From: CAIWHR01 sp963717695
Lineage (GTDB): Bacteria > Pseudomonadota > Gammaproteobacteria > Burkholderiales > Casimicrobiaceae
DNA length: 64,000 nucleotides
Reading direction: 5' to 3'
NCBI GenBank assembly: GCA_963717695.1
Contig: CAVQWR010000001.1
Coordinates: 248,001-312,000, forward strand
Part shown: positions 8,364-17,285 of the stretch, one piece after another
Position numbering within the stretch: position 1 is the stretch's first letter
How the letters are laid out: each line of letters opens with the position of its first letter
The notes under the pieces: model-generated
Databases searched by the model: none
What the model saw: the letters and a program-made list of their open reading frames with translations, nothing else
What the model was told of the DNA's origin: nothing
Made by a program: the position numbers and the translations under genes

Positions 8364-11300
8364 CTAGGCGGCGACCTTGATCGGGATGGTCGGCGAGGGG
8401 GCCCGGGCCGTGCGGAATTCCGCAAGCAGCGCGCCTTCCTTTTTCTTCGCCTCGCCGAGAAAGCGCTCCTTGACGTGCCCGTAGCCGCGGATGTGCTCGG
8501 GGATCGAGGCGAGCTCGACCGCCAGCGCGAGATTGTGGGGCGCCAGCGCGCCGAGGAGCTCCGTCACCAGCGTTTCGTACTCGCCGGGGAGCGCACGTTC
8601 CCGCCGGCGCTCGGCCGTCCGGCCGAAAACGTCGAGCGCGGTGCCGCGCAGTCCCTTCATCTTCGCGAGCAGCGTGAACGCCCTCATCATCCACGGCCCG
8701 TACGTGCGCTTCTTCGGCGTCGCCCGCGTCGCCTTCCGGCTTCGCGATGTGCGGCGGCGCGAGGTGGTAGACGAGCTTGTAGTCGCCGTCGAACTGCTGC
8801 GGCGACGCGCTCGCGAAAATCGGTCTCGGCGTAGAGTCGCGCGACCTCGTACTCGTCCTTCACCGCCAGCAGCTTGAAGTAGTAGCGCGCGACCGCCTCG
8901 GTCAGCGCCAGTCGAGCCCGGGAGCGCGTCGATTCGGCGGCGCGCACGCGGTCGACGAAATCGGAGTAGCGCTTCGCGTACGCGGCATCCTGGTACGCGG
9001 TGAGGAACTCGACGCGGCGCGCGATCGATTTCGTCGAGCGACTCCGACAGACGCTGCGAATCGGGCTTCGCCGCCGGGATCGCGAGCGCCGAGACGTGCG
9101 CCGGATCGACGGCGGCGAGGCGGCCCCAGCGCGAAGCTCTTCTTGTTCGCGTCGACCGCCGCGGCGTTGAGCTCGATCGCGCGCAGGATCGCGGCGCCGG
9201 CGACCGGCAGCAGCCCGCGCTGGTAGGCGTAGCCGACCATGAAGAGATTGGTGGCGATCGAGTCGCCCATGAGTCCGGTGGCGAGCTTCGTCGCGTCGAG
9301 GAACTCGGCATCGCCCGGCGCCGACGGCGTCCTCGATCTCGCGCTCCATCGAGCCCAGCGGGAACTTGAGATCGGGGTTGCGCGTGAAGCCCGCGGGCAT
9401 CACCAGCGCGGTGTTGACGAGCGCCGTGCGTCACGCCCTTCTGCATCTTGGCGAGCTGCTCGTAGCCGACGCCGGTCAGGATGTCGCAGGCGAGGATGAG
9501 ATCGGCATCGCCCGCGGCGATGCGCGTCGCGTGGAGCTCCTCGGGCGTGTTGGCGATGCGCACGTGCGAGACGACGGCGCCGTTCTTCTGCGCGAGCCCC
9601 GTCATGTCGAGCACCGAGCAGCCCTTGCCTTCGAGGTGCGCGGCCATGCCGAGCAGCGCGCCGATGGTGACGACGCCGGTGCCGCCGATGCCGGTGACGA
9701 CGATTCCATACGGCTTCGGCGTCGAGCGCGGAATCGGATCGGGCAGCGCGGGGAACTCGCCGGCCTCGGCCTTCTTCGGCTTGCGCAGCCCGCCGCCTTC
9801 GACGGTGACGAAGCTCGGGCAGAAGCCGTTGACGCAGGAGTAGTCCTTGTTGCACGAGCTCTGGTCGATCGTGCGCTTGCGGCCGAACTCGGTCTCGACC
9901 GGCGCGACCGACACGCAGTTCGACTTGACGCCGCAGTCGCCGCAGCCTTCGCAGACGAGCTCGTTGATGAACACGCGCTTCGCGGGATCGGGGAACTTGC
10001 CGCGCTTCCTGCGCCGGCGCTTTTCCGCGGCGCAGGTCTGGTCGTACAGCAGCACCGTGCGTCCCGGGCGTCTCGCGCAGCGCGCGCTGCACGCTGTCGA
10101 GCTCGTCGCGATGATGGATCTCGGTCCCGCTCGCGAAATAGCCGGCGGGATACTTGCCCGGCTCGTCGCTGACGACGACCATCTTTCGCAACACCCTCGG
10201 CCGCGACCTGGCGCGCGATGTCGCCGGCGGTGAGCGGCCCGTCGAACGGCTGCCCGCCGGTCATCGCGACCGCATCGTTGTAGAGGATCTTGTAGGTGAT
10301 GTTCGACCTTGGCGGCGATCGCCGCGCGGATCGCGAGGACGCCGCTGTGGTAGTACGTGCCGTCGCCGAGATTGGCGAAGATGTGCTTTTCGTCGGTGAA
10401 CGGCGCCTGGCCGATCCACGGCACGCCTTCGCCGCCCATGTGCGTGAACGTGTTGGTGTTGCGGTCCATCCAGATCGCCATCACGTGGCAGCCGATGCCG
10501 GCGGTCGCGCGGCTGCCTTCGGGCACGTTGGTCGACGTGTTGTGCGGGCAGCCGGAGCAGAACCACGGCGTGCGCTCGAGCGTGATCCTGCGGCTTCGCG
10601 AGCGCGGCTTCCTTGGCGTTGATCCAGTCGACGCGGGCTTTCAGCTTCTCGGCCTGCCGTGGCAGCAGGCCCAGGCGCTCGATGCGCTGCGCGATCACGC
10701 GCGCGATCATCGCCGGCGTGAGCTCGGAGAGCGCGGGCAGCAGCCAGTCGCCGTGCGGGCGCACCCATTCGCCCTTCTCGTCGAACTTGCCGACCACGCG
10801 CGGGCGCACGTCGTCGCGCCAGTTGTAGAGCTGCTCCTTCAGCTGGTACTCGACGACCTGGCGCTTTTCCTCGACGACGAGGATCTCCTCCAGGCCTTCC
10901 GCGAACTGGCGCACGCCATCGGGCTCGAGCGGCCACGGCATCGCGACCTTGTAGACGTCGAAGGCCGATGTCGGCGGCGTCGGCCTCGGTGATGCCGAGG
11001 TCGTCCAGCGCCTGGCGCACATCGAGATAGCTCTTGCCGCTGGTGATGATGCCGAGCCGCGGCTTCGGCGAGTCGATGACGACCTTGTTCAGCTTGTTCA
11101 CACGGCAGTAATGGAGCGCCGCGTAAACCTTGTAGTTCTGCATCCGCGCCTCGGTGGCGAGGAACGGGTCCGGCCACCGGATCGACAGGCCGTCGGGCGG
11201 CAGCGGAAAGTCGTCCGGCACGATGATGTTCGTGTGCTCGGGATCGATGTAGACCGACGACGAGCTCTCCACGGTGTCGGCGACGCACTTGAAGCCCGAC

Positions 11301-11905
11301 CCAGCAGGCCCGAGTAGCGCGACATCGCCCAGCCATGCAGGCCGAGGTCGAGGATCTCCTGCACGCTCGACGGATAGAGCACCGGCATCATCGCCGCCGA
11401 GAACATGTGGTCCGACTGGTGCGGCAGCGTCGACGACTTGGCGCCGTGGTCGTCGCCGGCCAGCACCAGCACGCCGCCGTGCTTCGACGTGCCCGCGTGG
11501 TTCGCGTGCTTGAACACGTCGCCGCAGCGGTCGACGCCCGGGACCCTTGCCGTACCACATCGCGAACACGCCGTCGTATTTCGCGCCCGGATACAGGTTC
11601 ACCTGCTGCGAGCCCCATACGGCCGTCGCCGCGAGGTCCTCGTTGAGGCCCGGCTGGAACTTGATGTGCGCGCGATCGAGGAACTTCTGCGCCTTCCACA
11701 GCGACTGGTCGAGCGCGCCGAGCGGCGAGCCGCGGTAGCCGGAAACGAAGCCCGCGGTGTTGAGGCCGGCCAGCGCGTCGCGCTGGCGCTGCAGGATGAG
11801 GAGTCGGACGAAGGCCTGGGCGCCGGTGAGGTAGACGCGGCCGGAGTCGAGCGCGTACTTGTCGTCAAGATCGACGTCACGCAGCGCGGGGACGGCTGAT
11901 GCCAT
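8364..11905 (-). CDS. Indolepyruvate ferredoxin oxidoreductase, fused subunits (about 12 frameshifts)
   Basis: Oxidatively decarboxylates aryl or branched 2-oxo acids to acyl-CoA, passing electrons to ferredoxin. Piecing the frames together gives about 1180 aa, the length of the single-chain betaproteobacterial form. In order it has: an alpha-like N-terminal half (GFVSGYRGSPLGALDQSLW, FQPGLNEDLAATAVWGSQQ); a TPP-binding part (GIGCHVMAIWMDR, ANLGDGTYYHSG); a Cys cluster (CEGCGDCGVKSNC, SCNKDYSCVNGFCPSF); and the gamma-like domain (GIGGTGVVTIGALLGMAAH). The reading frame changes roughly a dozen times, mostly by one extra G or C, with no loss of conserved sequence. I read these as consensus errors. 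The start MASAVPALRDVDLDD follows family practice. It diverges from the esterase gene. Confidence 0.88.
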
Positions 11906-12071
11906 GAGAAAATGCTCCGCAAAAGATCGTGTCTTCGGGCGGGCGTCACCCGGTAAGGTCACGCCACGGGCGTGGGCCGATTGTGTCGCCCGCACGCTGA
12001 TTGGCCGCGCATTCTACGCTTGACCGTATGTTGGGGCAATTTCGCTCCGCAACAATAAACTCCAGAGTGAA

Positions 12072-12758
12072 ATGGACATGGAAAAGACCCCTTTGCTGCC
12101 TTCGATCGAGCTTTCGACCGGCAAGACGCCCGACGCTTCCGTCATCTGGCTGCACGGGCTTGGTGCGGACGGCAACGATTTCGTTCCGATCGTGCCCGAG
12201 CTTCGCCTGCCTGCCGCGCTGTCCGTGCGCTTCATCTTCCCGCACGCGCCGGTGCGCCCGGTGACCATCAACAACGGGATGGCGATGCGCGCCTGGTACG
12301 ACGTGCTGGCGGCCGACATCGCGACCCGCGCCGACCTCGCCGGCGTCGCCGCCTCGCAAAAGGCCATCGAAGCGCTGATCGCGCACGAGAACTCGCGCGG
12401 GATTCCGGCGCGGCGAATCGTGCTGGCGGGATTCTCGCAAGGCGGCGTCATCGCCCTGCAGGCGGGCCTTCGCCACCGCGAGCGTCTCGCCGGCATCGTG
12501 GCGCTGTCGACCTACCTCGTGGCTGCCGAGCGGCTGCCCGACGAAGCGAGCCCGGCCAATCGCGACGTGCCGATCTTCATGGCGCATGGCGATGCCGACC
12601 CGATGGTGCGCACCGCATGGGGAGAAGCCTCGCGCCACGCGCTCGAAGCGGCGGGGTATCGCGTCGAGTGGCATACTTACCGGATGCAGCACGCCGTCGT
12701 GCTGGAGGAGATCCAGGCGATCGGCGCGTTTCTCGCACGCGTTCTGGCACCCGCCTGA
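12072..12758 (+). CDS. Alpha/beta-hydrolase carboxylesterase (phospholipase/carboxylesterase family)
   Basis: A 228-aa cytoplasmic enzyme of the EstB/YpfH/acyl-protein-thioesterase-like family. Visible landmarks: VIWLHGLGADGNDF near the N-terminus, nucleophile elbow GFSQGG (Ser122), acid AHGDADPMV (Asp176) and base RMQHAVV (His207). Length and order are typical of the Pseudomonas EstII-like carboxylesterases, which hydrolyse short acyl esters. The start at 12072 has a second ATG two codons later. The gene diverges from the indolepyruvate oxidoreductase and ends 24 nt before the convergent RHH gene. Confidence 0.9.
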   Translation: MDMEKTPLLPSIELSTGKTPDASVIWLHGLGADGNDFVPIVPELRLPAALSVRFIFPHAPVRPVTINNGMAMRAWYDVLAADIATRADLAGVAASQKAIEALIAHENSRGIPARRIVLAGFSQGGVIALQAGLRHRERLAGIVALSTYLVAAERLPDEASPANRDVPIFMAHGDADPMVRTAWGEASRHALEAAGYRVEWHTYRMQHAVVLEEIQAIGAFLARVLAPA

Positions 12759-12782
12759 GACGGTCCTCGACCGCGCGGCGCT

Positions 12783-12971
12783 TCAGGTATCCGAGCCTGC
12801 GGTGCGCGCGGCGTCGCGCACCTTCGGCCGGATTCCGCGCCGAATGAGGGCGTCGCGCAGCAGGAATTCGATCTGCGCGTTGACGCTGCGCAGTTCGGAC
12901 TGGGCGAGACGCTCGAGCTCGACCCACACCGTGGGATCGATGCGCAGCAGGAAGGATTTCTTCTCCGCCAT
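12783..12971 (-). CDS. Ribbon-helix-helix (Arc-like) DNA-binding protein
   Basis: A 62-aa protein. It starts MAEKKSFLLRIDPTVWVELE, an Arc-type beta strand (FLLRID), followed by helix A (VWVELERLAQSEL), a turn and helix B (SVNAQIEFLLRDALIRRG). The Ser-Val-Asn-Ala-Gln-Ile segment is typical of Arc-like repressors. It is the last of four minus-strand genes (SPFH, a 50-aa membrane protein, DUF1648, this one) and is the obvious candidate regulator of that operon. Alternatively it is an orphan antitoxin-like protein; no toxin gene adjoins it. Confidence 0.78.
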   Translation of the reverse strand: MAEKKSFLLRIDPTVWVELERLAQSELRSVNAQIEFLLRDALIRRGIRPKVRDAARTAGSDT

Positions 12972-13006
12972 CGAAAGGTTGCCCGCCCGCGCCGCGTTCG
13001 CCGGCG

Positions 13007-13504
13007 TCAGTTGCGCCGGCGGAAGTGCGACGCGAGCGCCGCGATCCAGACGACCATCGCCACGCCGAAGGCGGCGAGCATGATGAAGAAGAGCGTCGCG
13101 GGAAGGCGAGGGGGGTCGTATTCATTCGCCACCCGCACCGCCGAGTGCACTGCCGCGATGAAGAGCGCAAGGATCGATCCCAGCGAGCAGGCCCACCCCG
13201 TCAGGTAGCCCAGCGTGTTCTCGCGGCGTTCAGGTGCGAGCCAGTAGTCGCGGTCCGGAATGTTGATGGCCCCGGGAAACGCACGCGGCACCAGCGCGAC
13301 GATTGCCACGACGAAGAGCGGCACGCCGAGGGCAAACCAAAGGATGAAGGTCCGATACCCGTCGCGCGACATGTAGCCGTTGGCGACGCCGTTGGCGCCG
13401 AAGTGCGACGCGACGCGCTCGGGCAGCGACGCCGACGTCGTCACGACATAGGCGAGCACTCCCAGCAGGGCCAGCGGGAAGAGGAAATAGACGATGCGGC
13501 GCAT
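13007..13504 (-). CDS. DUF1648 domain membrane protein
   Basis: A 165-aa integral membrane protein with four predicted helices. The first 60 residues form the DUF1648 domain: a membrane helix (VYFLFPLALLGVLAYVV), then LPERVASHFGANGVANGYMS, the usual LPxxVxxHFxxxGxxDxxxS pattern. DUF1648 is found in SdpI-type immunity/signalling proteins of Firmicutes and in many uncharacterised proteins. It sits between the 50-aa membrane protein and the RHH gene on the same strand, 35 nt before the latter, so the genes are likely cotranscribed. Confidence 0.8.
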   Translation of the reverse strand: MRRIVYFLFPLALLGVLAYVVTTSASLPERVASHFGANGVANGYMSRDGYRTFILWFALGVPLFVVAIVALVPRAFPGAINIPDRDYWLAPERRENTLGYLTGWACSLGSILALFIAAVHSAVRVANEYDPPRLPATLFFIMLAAFGVAMVVWIAALASHFRRRN

Positions 13505-13601
13505 GTTGGCCTCGAGTGAAATAAATGGCGAGCGGAACGCTGCCGGGGCCGTCGCATCCGGACGGGGACCCGGGATGCCTCCCGCTCGCGGGGGAAAGCG
13601 T

Positions 13602-13754
13602 TCAGCGGCGGGCGAGCGCCCCGCCCAGAAGGCCCAGTACGAGCCCGCCCGCGAGCCCGAGCGACGCGAATCCCGTCGCAAGGCCGATTGCGGTACCCGC
13701 CACGGTGCCCACGGCAATCCACAGTCCGCCTGCATTGCGTGCCAGTGCCAGCAT
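13602..13754 (-). CDS. 50-aa glycine-rich membrane protein
   Basis: The reading frame MLALARNAGGLWIAVGTVAG continues into a Gly/Ala/Leu-rich segment ending GGLVLGLLGGALARR: one or two short membrane helices with a basic end. No family recognised. GAGGAG lies 8 nt before the ATG. The start is 20 nt after the SPFH stop, which argues that it is a real gene of the SPFH operon and not noise. Glycine-zipper-like spacing suggests helix packing in the membrane (inference). Confidence 0.6.
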   Translation of the reverse strand: MLALARNAGGLWIAVGTVAGTAIGLATGFASLGLAGGLVLGLLGGALARR

Positions 13755-13774
13755 GGTCTTCTCCTCGGTCACGG

Positions 13775-14710
13775 TCATTGATACAGGGATCCGGTGTTGA
13801 CCACCGGCTGCACATCGGACTCCGCGCACAGCACCACCATCAGGTTTCCGACCATCGTCGCCTTGCGCTCGTCGTCGAGGTCGACGACCTTCTTCGCGGA
13901 CAGCTCCGAGAGCGCCATGTCGACCATCGACACCGCGCCCGTCACGATCTTGGTGCGCGCGGCGATGATTGCCTCCGCCTGCTGCCGGCGCAGCATCACC
14001 TGCGCGATCTCGGGTGCGTACGCGAGGTGCGTGAGCCGCGCCTCGTCGACGACCACGCCAGCCTTGTCGAAGCGCGCGGCGAGCTCGCGCGAGAGCGCCT
14101 TCGCGACGACGTCCGCGCTCGCGAGGAGCGTGGGCTCCGGGGCCTCGACGGGGTGCGTGTCGTCGCGGTCATAGGCGAATGACGACGCGAGGTGACGCAC
14201 CGCGGCTTCGGCCTGCAGCTTCACGTAGTGCTCGTAGTCGTCGACGTCGAAGTTCGCCTTGGCCGTGTCGTCGACGCGCCAGACGACGACCGCCGCGATC
14301 TCGATCGGGTTGCCGCGCTTGTCGTTCACCTTCAGGCGCTCGCCGTTAAGATTGCGCGCACGCAGCGAGATCTTCTTCCGCGTGTAGAAGGGATTCGTTC
14401 CGCGCAGGCCGGGCGTGCGCGTCGTGCCCTTGTAGGCGCCGAAGAGCTGGACGATCGCCGCCTCGTTGGGCTGCAGCGTGTAGAGACCCGAGAGCACCAG
14501 CGCGGCGGCGACGAAGAGGAGACCGCCCCAGAGGAACGGAAGGATCGACGCCTGGTGGTACGCAACCGCGCTCGTGATCCCGCCGTAGACGACGTAGATC
14601 GCGAGGGCGAGGAGCGCGAGCCCGATGAGCAGCCACGCGAATCCGTTGAACGTCGTGACCGGACGTTCCTGATGGAGCGCCTGGCCGCCAAACCCCGCAG
14701 TGCTTGCCAT
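13775..14710 (-). CDS. SPFH/Band 7 domain membrane protein
   Basis: A 311-aa protein with two N-terminal membrane helices (about residues 23-45 and 58-77) followed by a Band 7/SPFH domain: QPNEAAIVQLFGAYKGTTR, then NLNGERLKVNDKRGNPIEI and AAVVVWRV. A helical tail contains ARLTHLAYAPEIAQVMLRRQQ. SPFH proteins oligomerise and organise membrane domains, often together with a protease or other membrane partners. GGGGAGG precedes the start. It is the first gene of a probable four-gene operon, 54 nt behind a perfect AT-rich inverted repeat. Confidence 0.88.
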   Translation of the reverse strand: MASTAGFGGQALHQERPVTTFNGFAWLLIGLALLALAIYVVYGGITSAVAYHQASILPFLWGGLLFVAAALVLSGLYTLQPNEAAIVQLFGAYKGTTRTPGLRGTNPFYTRKKISLRARNLNGERLKVNDKRGNPIEIAAVVVWRVDDTAKANFDVDDYEHYVKLQAEAAVRHLASSFAYDRDDTHPVEAPEPTLLASADVVAKALSRELAARFDKAGVVVDEARLTHLAYAPEIAQVMLRRQQAEAIIAARTKIVTGAVSMVDMALSELSAKKVVDLDDERKATMVGNLMVVLCAESDVQPVVNTGSLYQ

Positions 14711-14764
14711 GATCGACCTCCCCTTGCCACCGGCTTCGCCGGACGGCGTCGGACCGGTATAGCA

Positions 14765-14789
14765 AAATGATATCACAAAAATATCATTT
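14765..14789. promoter_or_regulatory. AT-rich perfect inverted repeat, putative operator of the SPFH operon
   Basis: Arms AAATGATAT and ATATCATTT (9 bp, perfect) separated by 7 nt. It lies 54 nt upstream of the SPFH start codon and is strikingly AT-rich in otherwise GC-rich DNA. Its position and symmetry fit a repressor operator overlapping the promoter. The RHH protein at the end of the operon is a possible binder (inference). Confidence 0.65.
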
Positions 14790-14902
14790 ACGGTCAAGCG
14801 CCGTTCGTCGGGAGCGGGGGAACTTCGGGGTCTGGCCGGTCCGGCAGGGACGGTTTGGCTGCCTCGGGCGCGCGCGAATGCACGGAAGAGGACTGCGGAA
14901 TG

Positions 14903-14928
14903 AAAACGCCCGCGGCAATGCGCGGGCG
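14903..14928 (-). terminator. Rho-independent terminator after the CurA-like gene
   Basis: An 8-bp perfect stem (CGCCCGCG with CGCGGGCG), a 6-nt loop, and on the minus strand a run of four T. It begins 28 nt beyond the stop of the minus-strand oxidoreductase gene. Confidence 0.7.
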
Positions 14929-14956
14929 GCGTTGCGGACGTGCGCTTCGGCGCGCG

Positions 14957-15960
14957 CTAGGCGAGCCGCACGAGCTGCTTGCCGAAATTCTCGCCTTTGA
15001 GCAGCGCAATGAGTCCCTTCGGCGCGTTCTCGAGTCCATCGACAATCGACTCGCGGTACTTGAGCTTGCCCTCGGCGACGAAGGCGGCGAGCCCCTTGAT
15101 CGCTTCGCCGTAGCGGGGCGCCCAGTCGAACACGATCATCCCCTGCATCCTGATGCGCTTCACGAGGACCGCGCGCAGGTTGCGGTAGCCGTAGGGCTCG
15201 GTGGCGTTGTACTCGGCGACGAGGCCGCAGATCACGATGCGCGAATGCACGTTCATCACGCGAAGCATCGTGTCGAGGATCGCGCCACCGACGTTGTCGA
15301 AATACACGTCGACGCCGTTCGGGCAATGCGCGCGGAGCGCCCCGTGAAGGTCACCGGCCTTGTGGTCGATGCAGGCGTCGAAGCCGAGTTCGCGCACGAC
15401 GTAGTCGCACTTGGCGGGACCGCCGGCGATGCCGACCACGCGGCAGCCGTGATGTTTGGCGAGCTGGCCAACGACGCTGCCCACCGCTCCGGACGCGGCC
15501 GACACGACGAGCGTCTCGCCCGCCTTCGGCACGCCGATGTCGAAGAGTCCGAACCAGGCGGTGATGCCGGGCATGCCGAGGACGCCGAGGTAATACGACG
15601 CCGGGACGCGCGACACGTCGAGCTTGCGCAGCGCCTTTGCGCGGCGCGACGCCGAAGGCCTGCCAGCCGAGATCCGTCAGCACCGTGTCGCCGGCGAGCG
15701 AGCGACGGGTCGCGCGACGCGATGACCTCGCCGACGGTCTGACCGACCATCACTGCGTCGAGCGCGGCGGGCGGGACATAGGATTTCGCCTCGCTCATGC
15801 GGCCGCGCATGTAGGGATCGAGCGACAGCCAGCGGTTGCGCACCAGCGCCTCGCCATCGCCCGGCACCGGCATCGGCGTCTCGACGATGCGGAAATTGTC
15901 CTCGGTAACCCAGCCCGTCGGCCGGCTCGCGAGCAGCACCTGCGTGTTCGTGGTTGCCAT
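14957..15960 (-). CDS. NADPH-dependent CurA/leukotriene-B4-dehydrogenase-like reductase (2 frameshifts)
   Basis: Medium-chain reductase that reduces alkenal or enone double bonds with NADPH. The start MATTNTQVLLASRPTGWV and the N-terminal fold (LVRNRWLSLDPYMRGRM) match the CurA/YncB group. The nucleotide-binding half has LGMPGITAWFGLFDIG, VSAASGAVGSVVGQLAK and FDNVGGAILD. Two frame changes between about 15640 and 15710 each look like one extra base; removing them restores a continuous protein of about 333 aa across GDTVLTDLGWQAFGVAP. I consider the gene intact. It is divergent from chaA. Confidence 0.86.
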
Positions 15961-16084
15961 GACCGATACCTCATCGTTGCCGGATTCCGACGCTACGCGG
16001 TCCGCGCTTGAGGGTCAAGGCAAGCCGGTTCCGGAACGCAACAGCGCCAGCAGTCCGCCAACCTAAGGCTTGCTAGAATCGCGC

Positions 16085-17152
16085 ATGGCTCGCTGGCCCC
16101 TGATTGCTCCCCTGTTCGCGGTAGCCGTGCTCGTCGGCGCGATCACGATGAGCGTCGGGCCCATCGTCGTCACGCTTTGCTCCGTCGCGCTGATCGGCAC
16201 GGTCTTCGCCGCGGTCCACCACGCCGAGGTGGTCGCCCATCGGGTCGGCGAACCGCTCGGCACGCTGGTGCTCGCCGTCGCGGTCACGGTGATCGAGGCG
16301 TCGCTGATCCTCGCGCTGATGCTCGCGGACGCGGAGAAGGGAAGCGTCATCGCGCGCGACACGATCTACGCGGCGGTGATGATCATCTGCAACGGCGTTG
16401 TTGGCGTATGCGTGCTGGCCGGGAGTCTCGCACACCGCGAGCAGACGTTTCACGTGGAGGGAGCGGGCGCGGCGCTGTCGGCGCTGATCGCGCTGTCGGT
16501 GCTGTCGCTCGTGCTGCCCGACTTCACGACGACGACGGGCGTCGGCACCTACAGCGCCGGGCAGCTCGTGTTCGCCGCCGTCGCGTCGCTTCTGCTGTGG
16601 GCCGTCTTCGTGTTCATCCAGACGGTCCGCCACCGCGACTACTTTCTGCCGGCGCACGACGCGGCCGACGACACGGTGCACGCCGAGCCACCGTCGAACG
16701 CCGCCGCCTGGGCGAGCTTCGGATTGCTGCTGGTGTCGCTGGTCGCCGTCGTGGGCCTCGCGAAGGTGCTGTCCGTGCCGATCGAGAATGGGCTGGCATC
16801 CGCCGGCGCGCCGCAGGCCGTGGTCGGGATCGTGATTGCCATGCTCGTGCTGATGCCGGAGACGTTTGCGGCAGTGCGGGCCGCGCGTGCGAACCGGCTG
16901 CAGACCAGCATGAACCTCGCACTCGGCTCCGCACTCGCCAGCATCGGCCTCACTATCCCGGTCGTCGCCGTCGCGGCGCTTGCCCTCGACCTCCCGCTGG
17001 TCCTGGGCCTTGCGCCGAAGGACATCGTGATGCTTACGCTGACGCTGCTGGTCAGCGCCGTCACGCTGGGAACCGGCCGCACGCACGTGATGCAGGGCGC
17101 CGTGCAGCTCGTGATCTTCGCCGCCTATCTCTTTCTCGCGCTGGTGCCGTGA
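16085..17152 (+). CDS. chaA: Calcium/proton antiporter, CaCA family (ChaA-like)
   Basis: A 355-aa inner-membrane cation/proton exchanger. It has two homologous halves of about five helices with the alpha-repeat signatures of CaCA exchangers: GEPLGTLVLAVAVTVIEASL in the first, and MLVLMPETFAAVRAARANRL plus NLALGSALASIGLTIPV in the second. The acidic Glu in VIEAS and MPET are the expected ion-binding positions. Length matches E. coli ChaA (366 aa). An in-frame TTG at 16070 could add five residues; the ATG at 16085 is preferred. Divergent from the CurA-like gene with 124 nt between the starts. Confidence 0.9.
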   Translation: MARWPLIAPLFAVAVLVGAITMSVGPIVVTLCSVALIGTVFAAVHHAEVVAHRVGEPLGTLVLAVAVTVIEASLILALMLADAEKGSVIARDTIYAAVMIICNGVVGVCVLAGSLAHREQTFHVEGAGAALSALIALSVLSLVLPDFTTTTGVGTYSAGQLVFAAVASLLLWAVFVFIQTVRHRDYFLPAHDAADDTVHAEPPSNAAAWASFGLLLVSLVAVVGLAKVLSVPIENGLASAGAPQAVVGIVIAMLVLMPETFAAVRAARANRLQTSMNLALGSALASIGLTIPVVAVAALALDLPLVLGLAPKDIVMLTLTLLVSAVTLGTGRTHVMQGAVQLVIFAAYLFLALVP

Positions 17153-17285
17153 CGGTGTGCCGGGTGAGCTGCCGCGGATTGAGCCACGGGTCGCGCCGCG
17201 ATAGACTGCGGTCAAGGCCTGCAAATACCAAATAGCCGGCCAACGGTTCCGGCGAGGTCGGCAGGCATCCCTTTAGGGAGGGGGA

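Noticed and set aside
8364..11905. Calling the indolepyruvate oxidoreductase a pseudogene
   Set aside because: All cofactor and cluster motifs survive across about a dozen one-base shifts, with no larger deletions or premature loss of domains. True decay would also show substitutions in motifs.
12783..12971. Antitoxin of a toxin-antitoxin pair
   Set aside because: The RHH gene has no adjacent toxin-like gene. Its neighbours are a DUF1648 membrane protein and, convergently, a carboxylesterase, so an operon repressor is the better reading.
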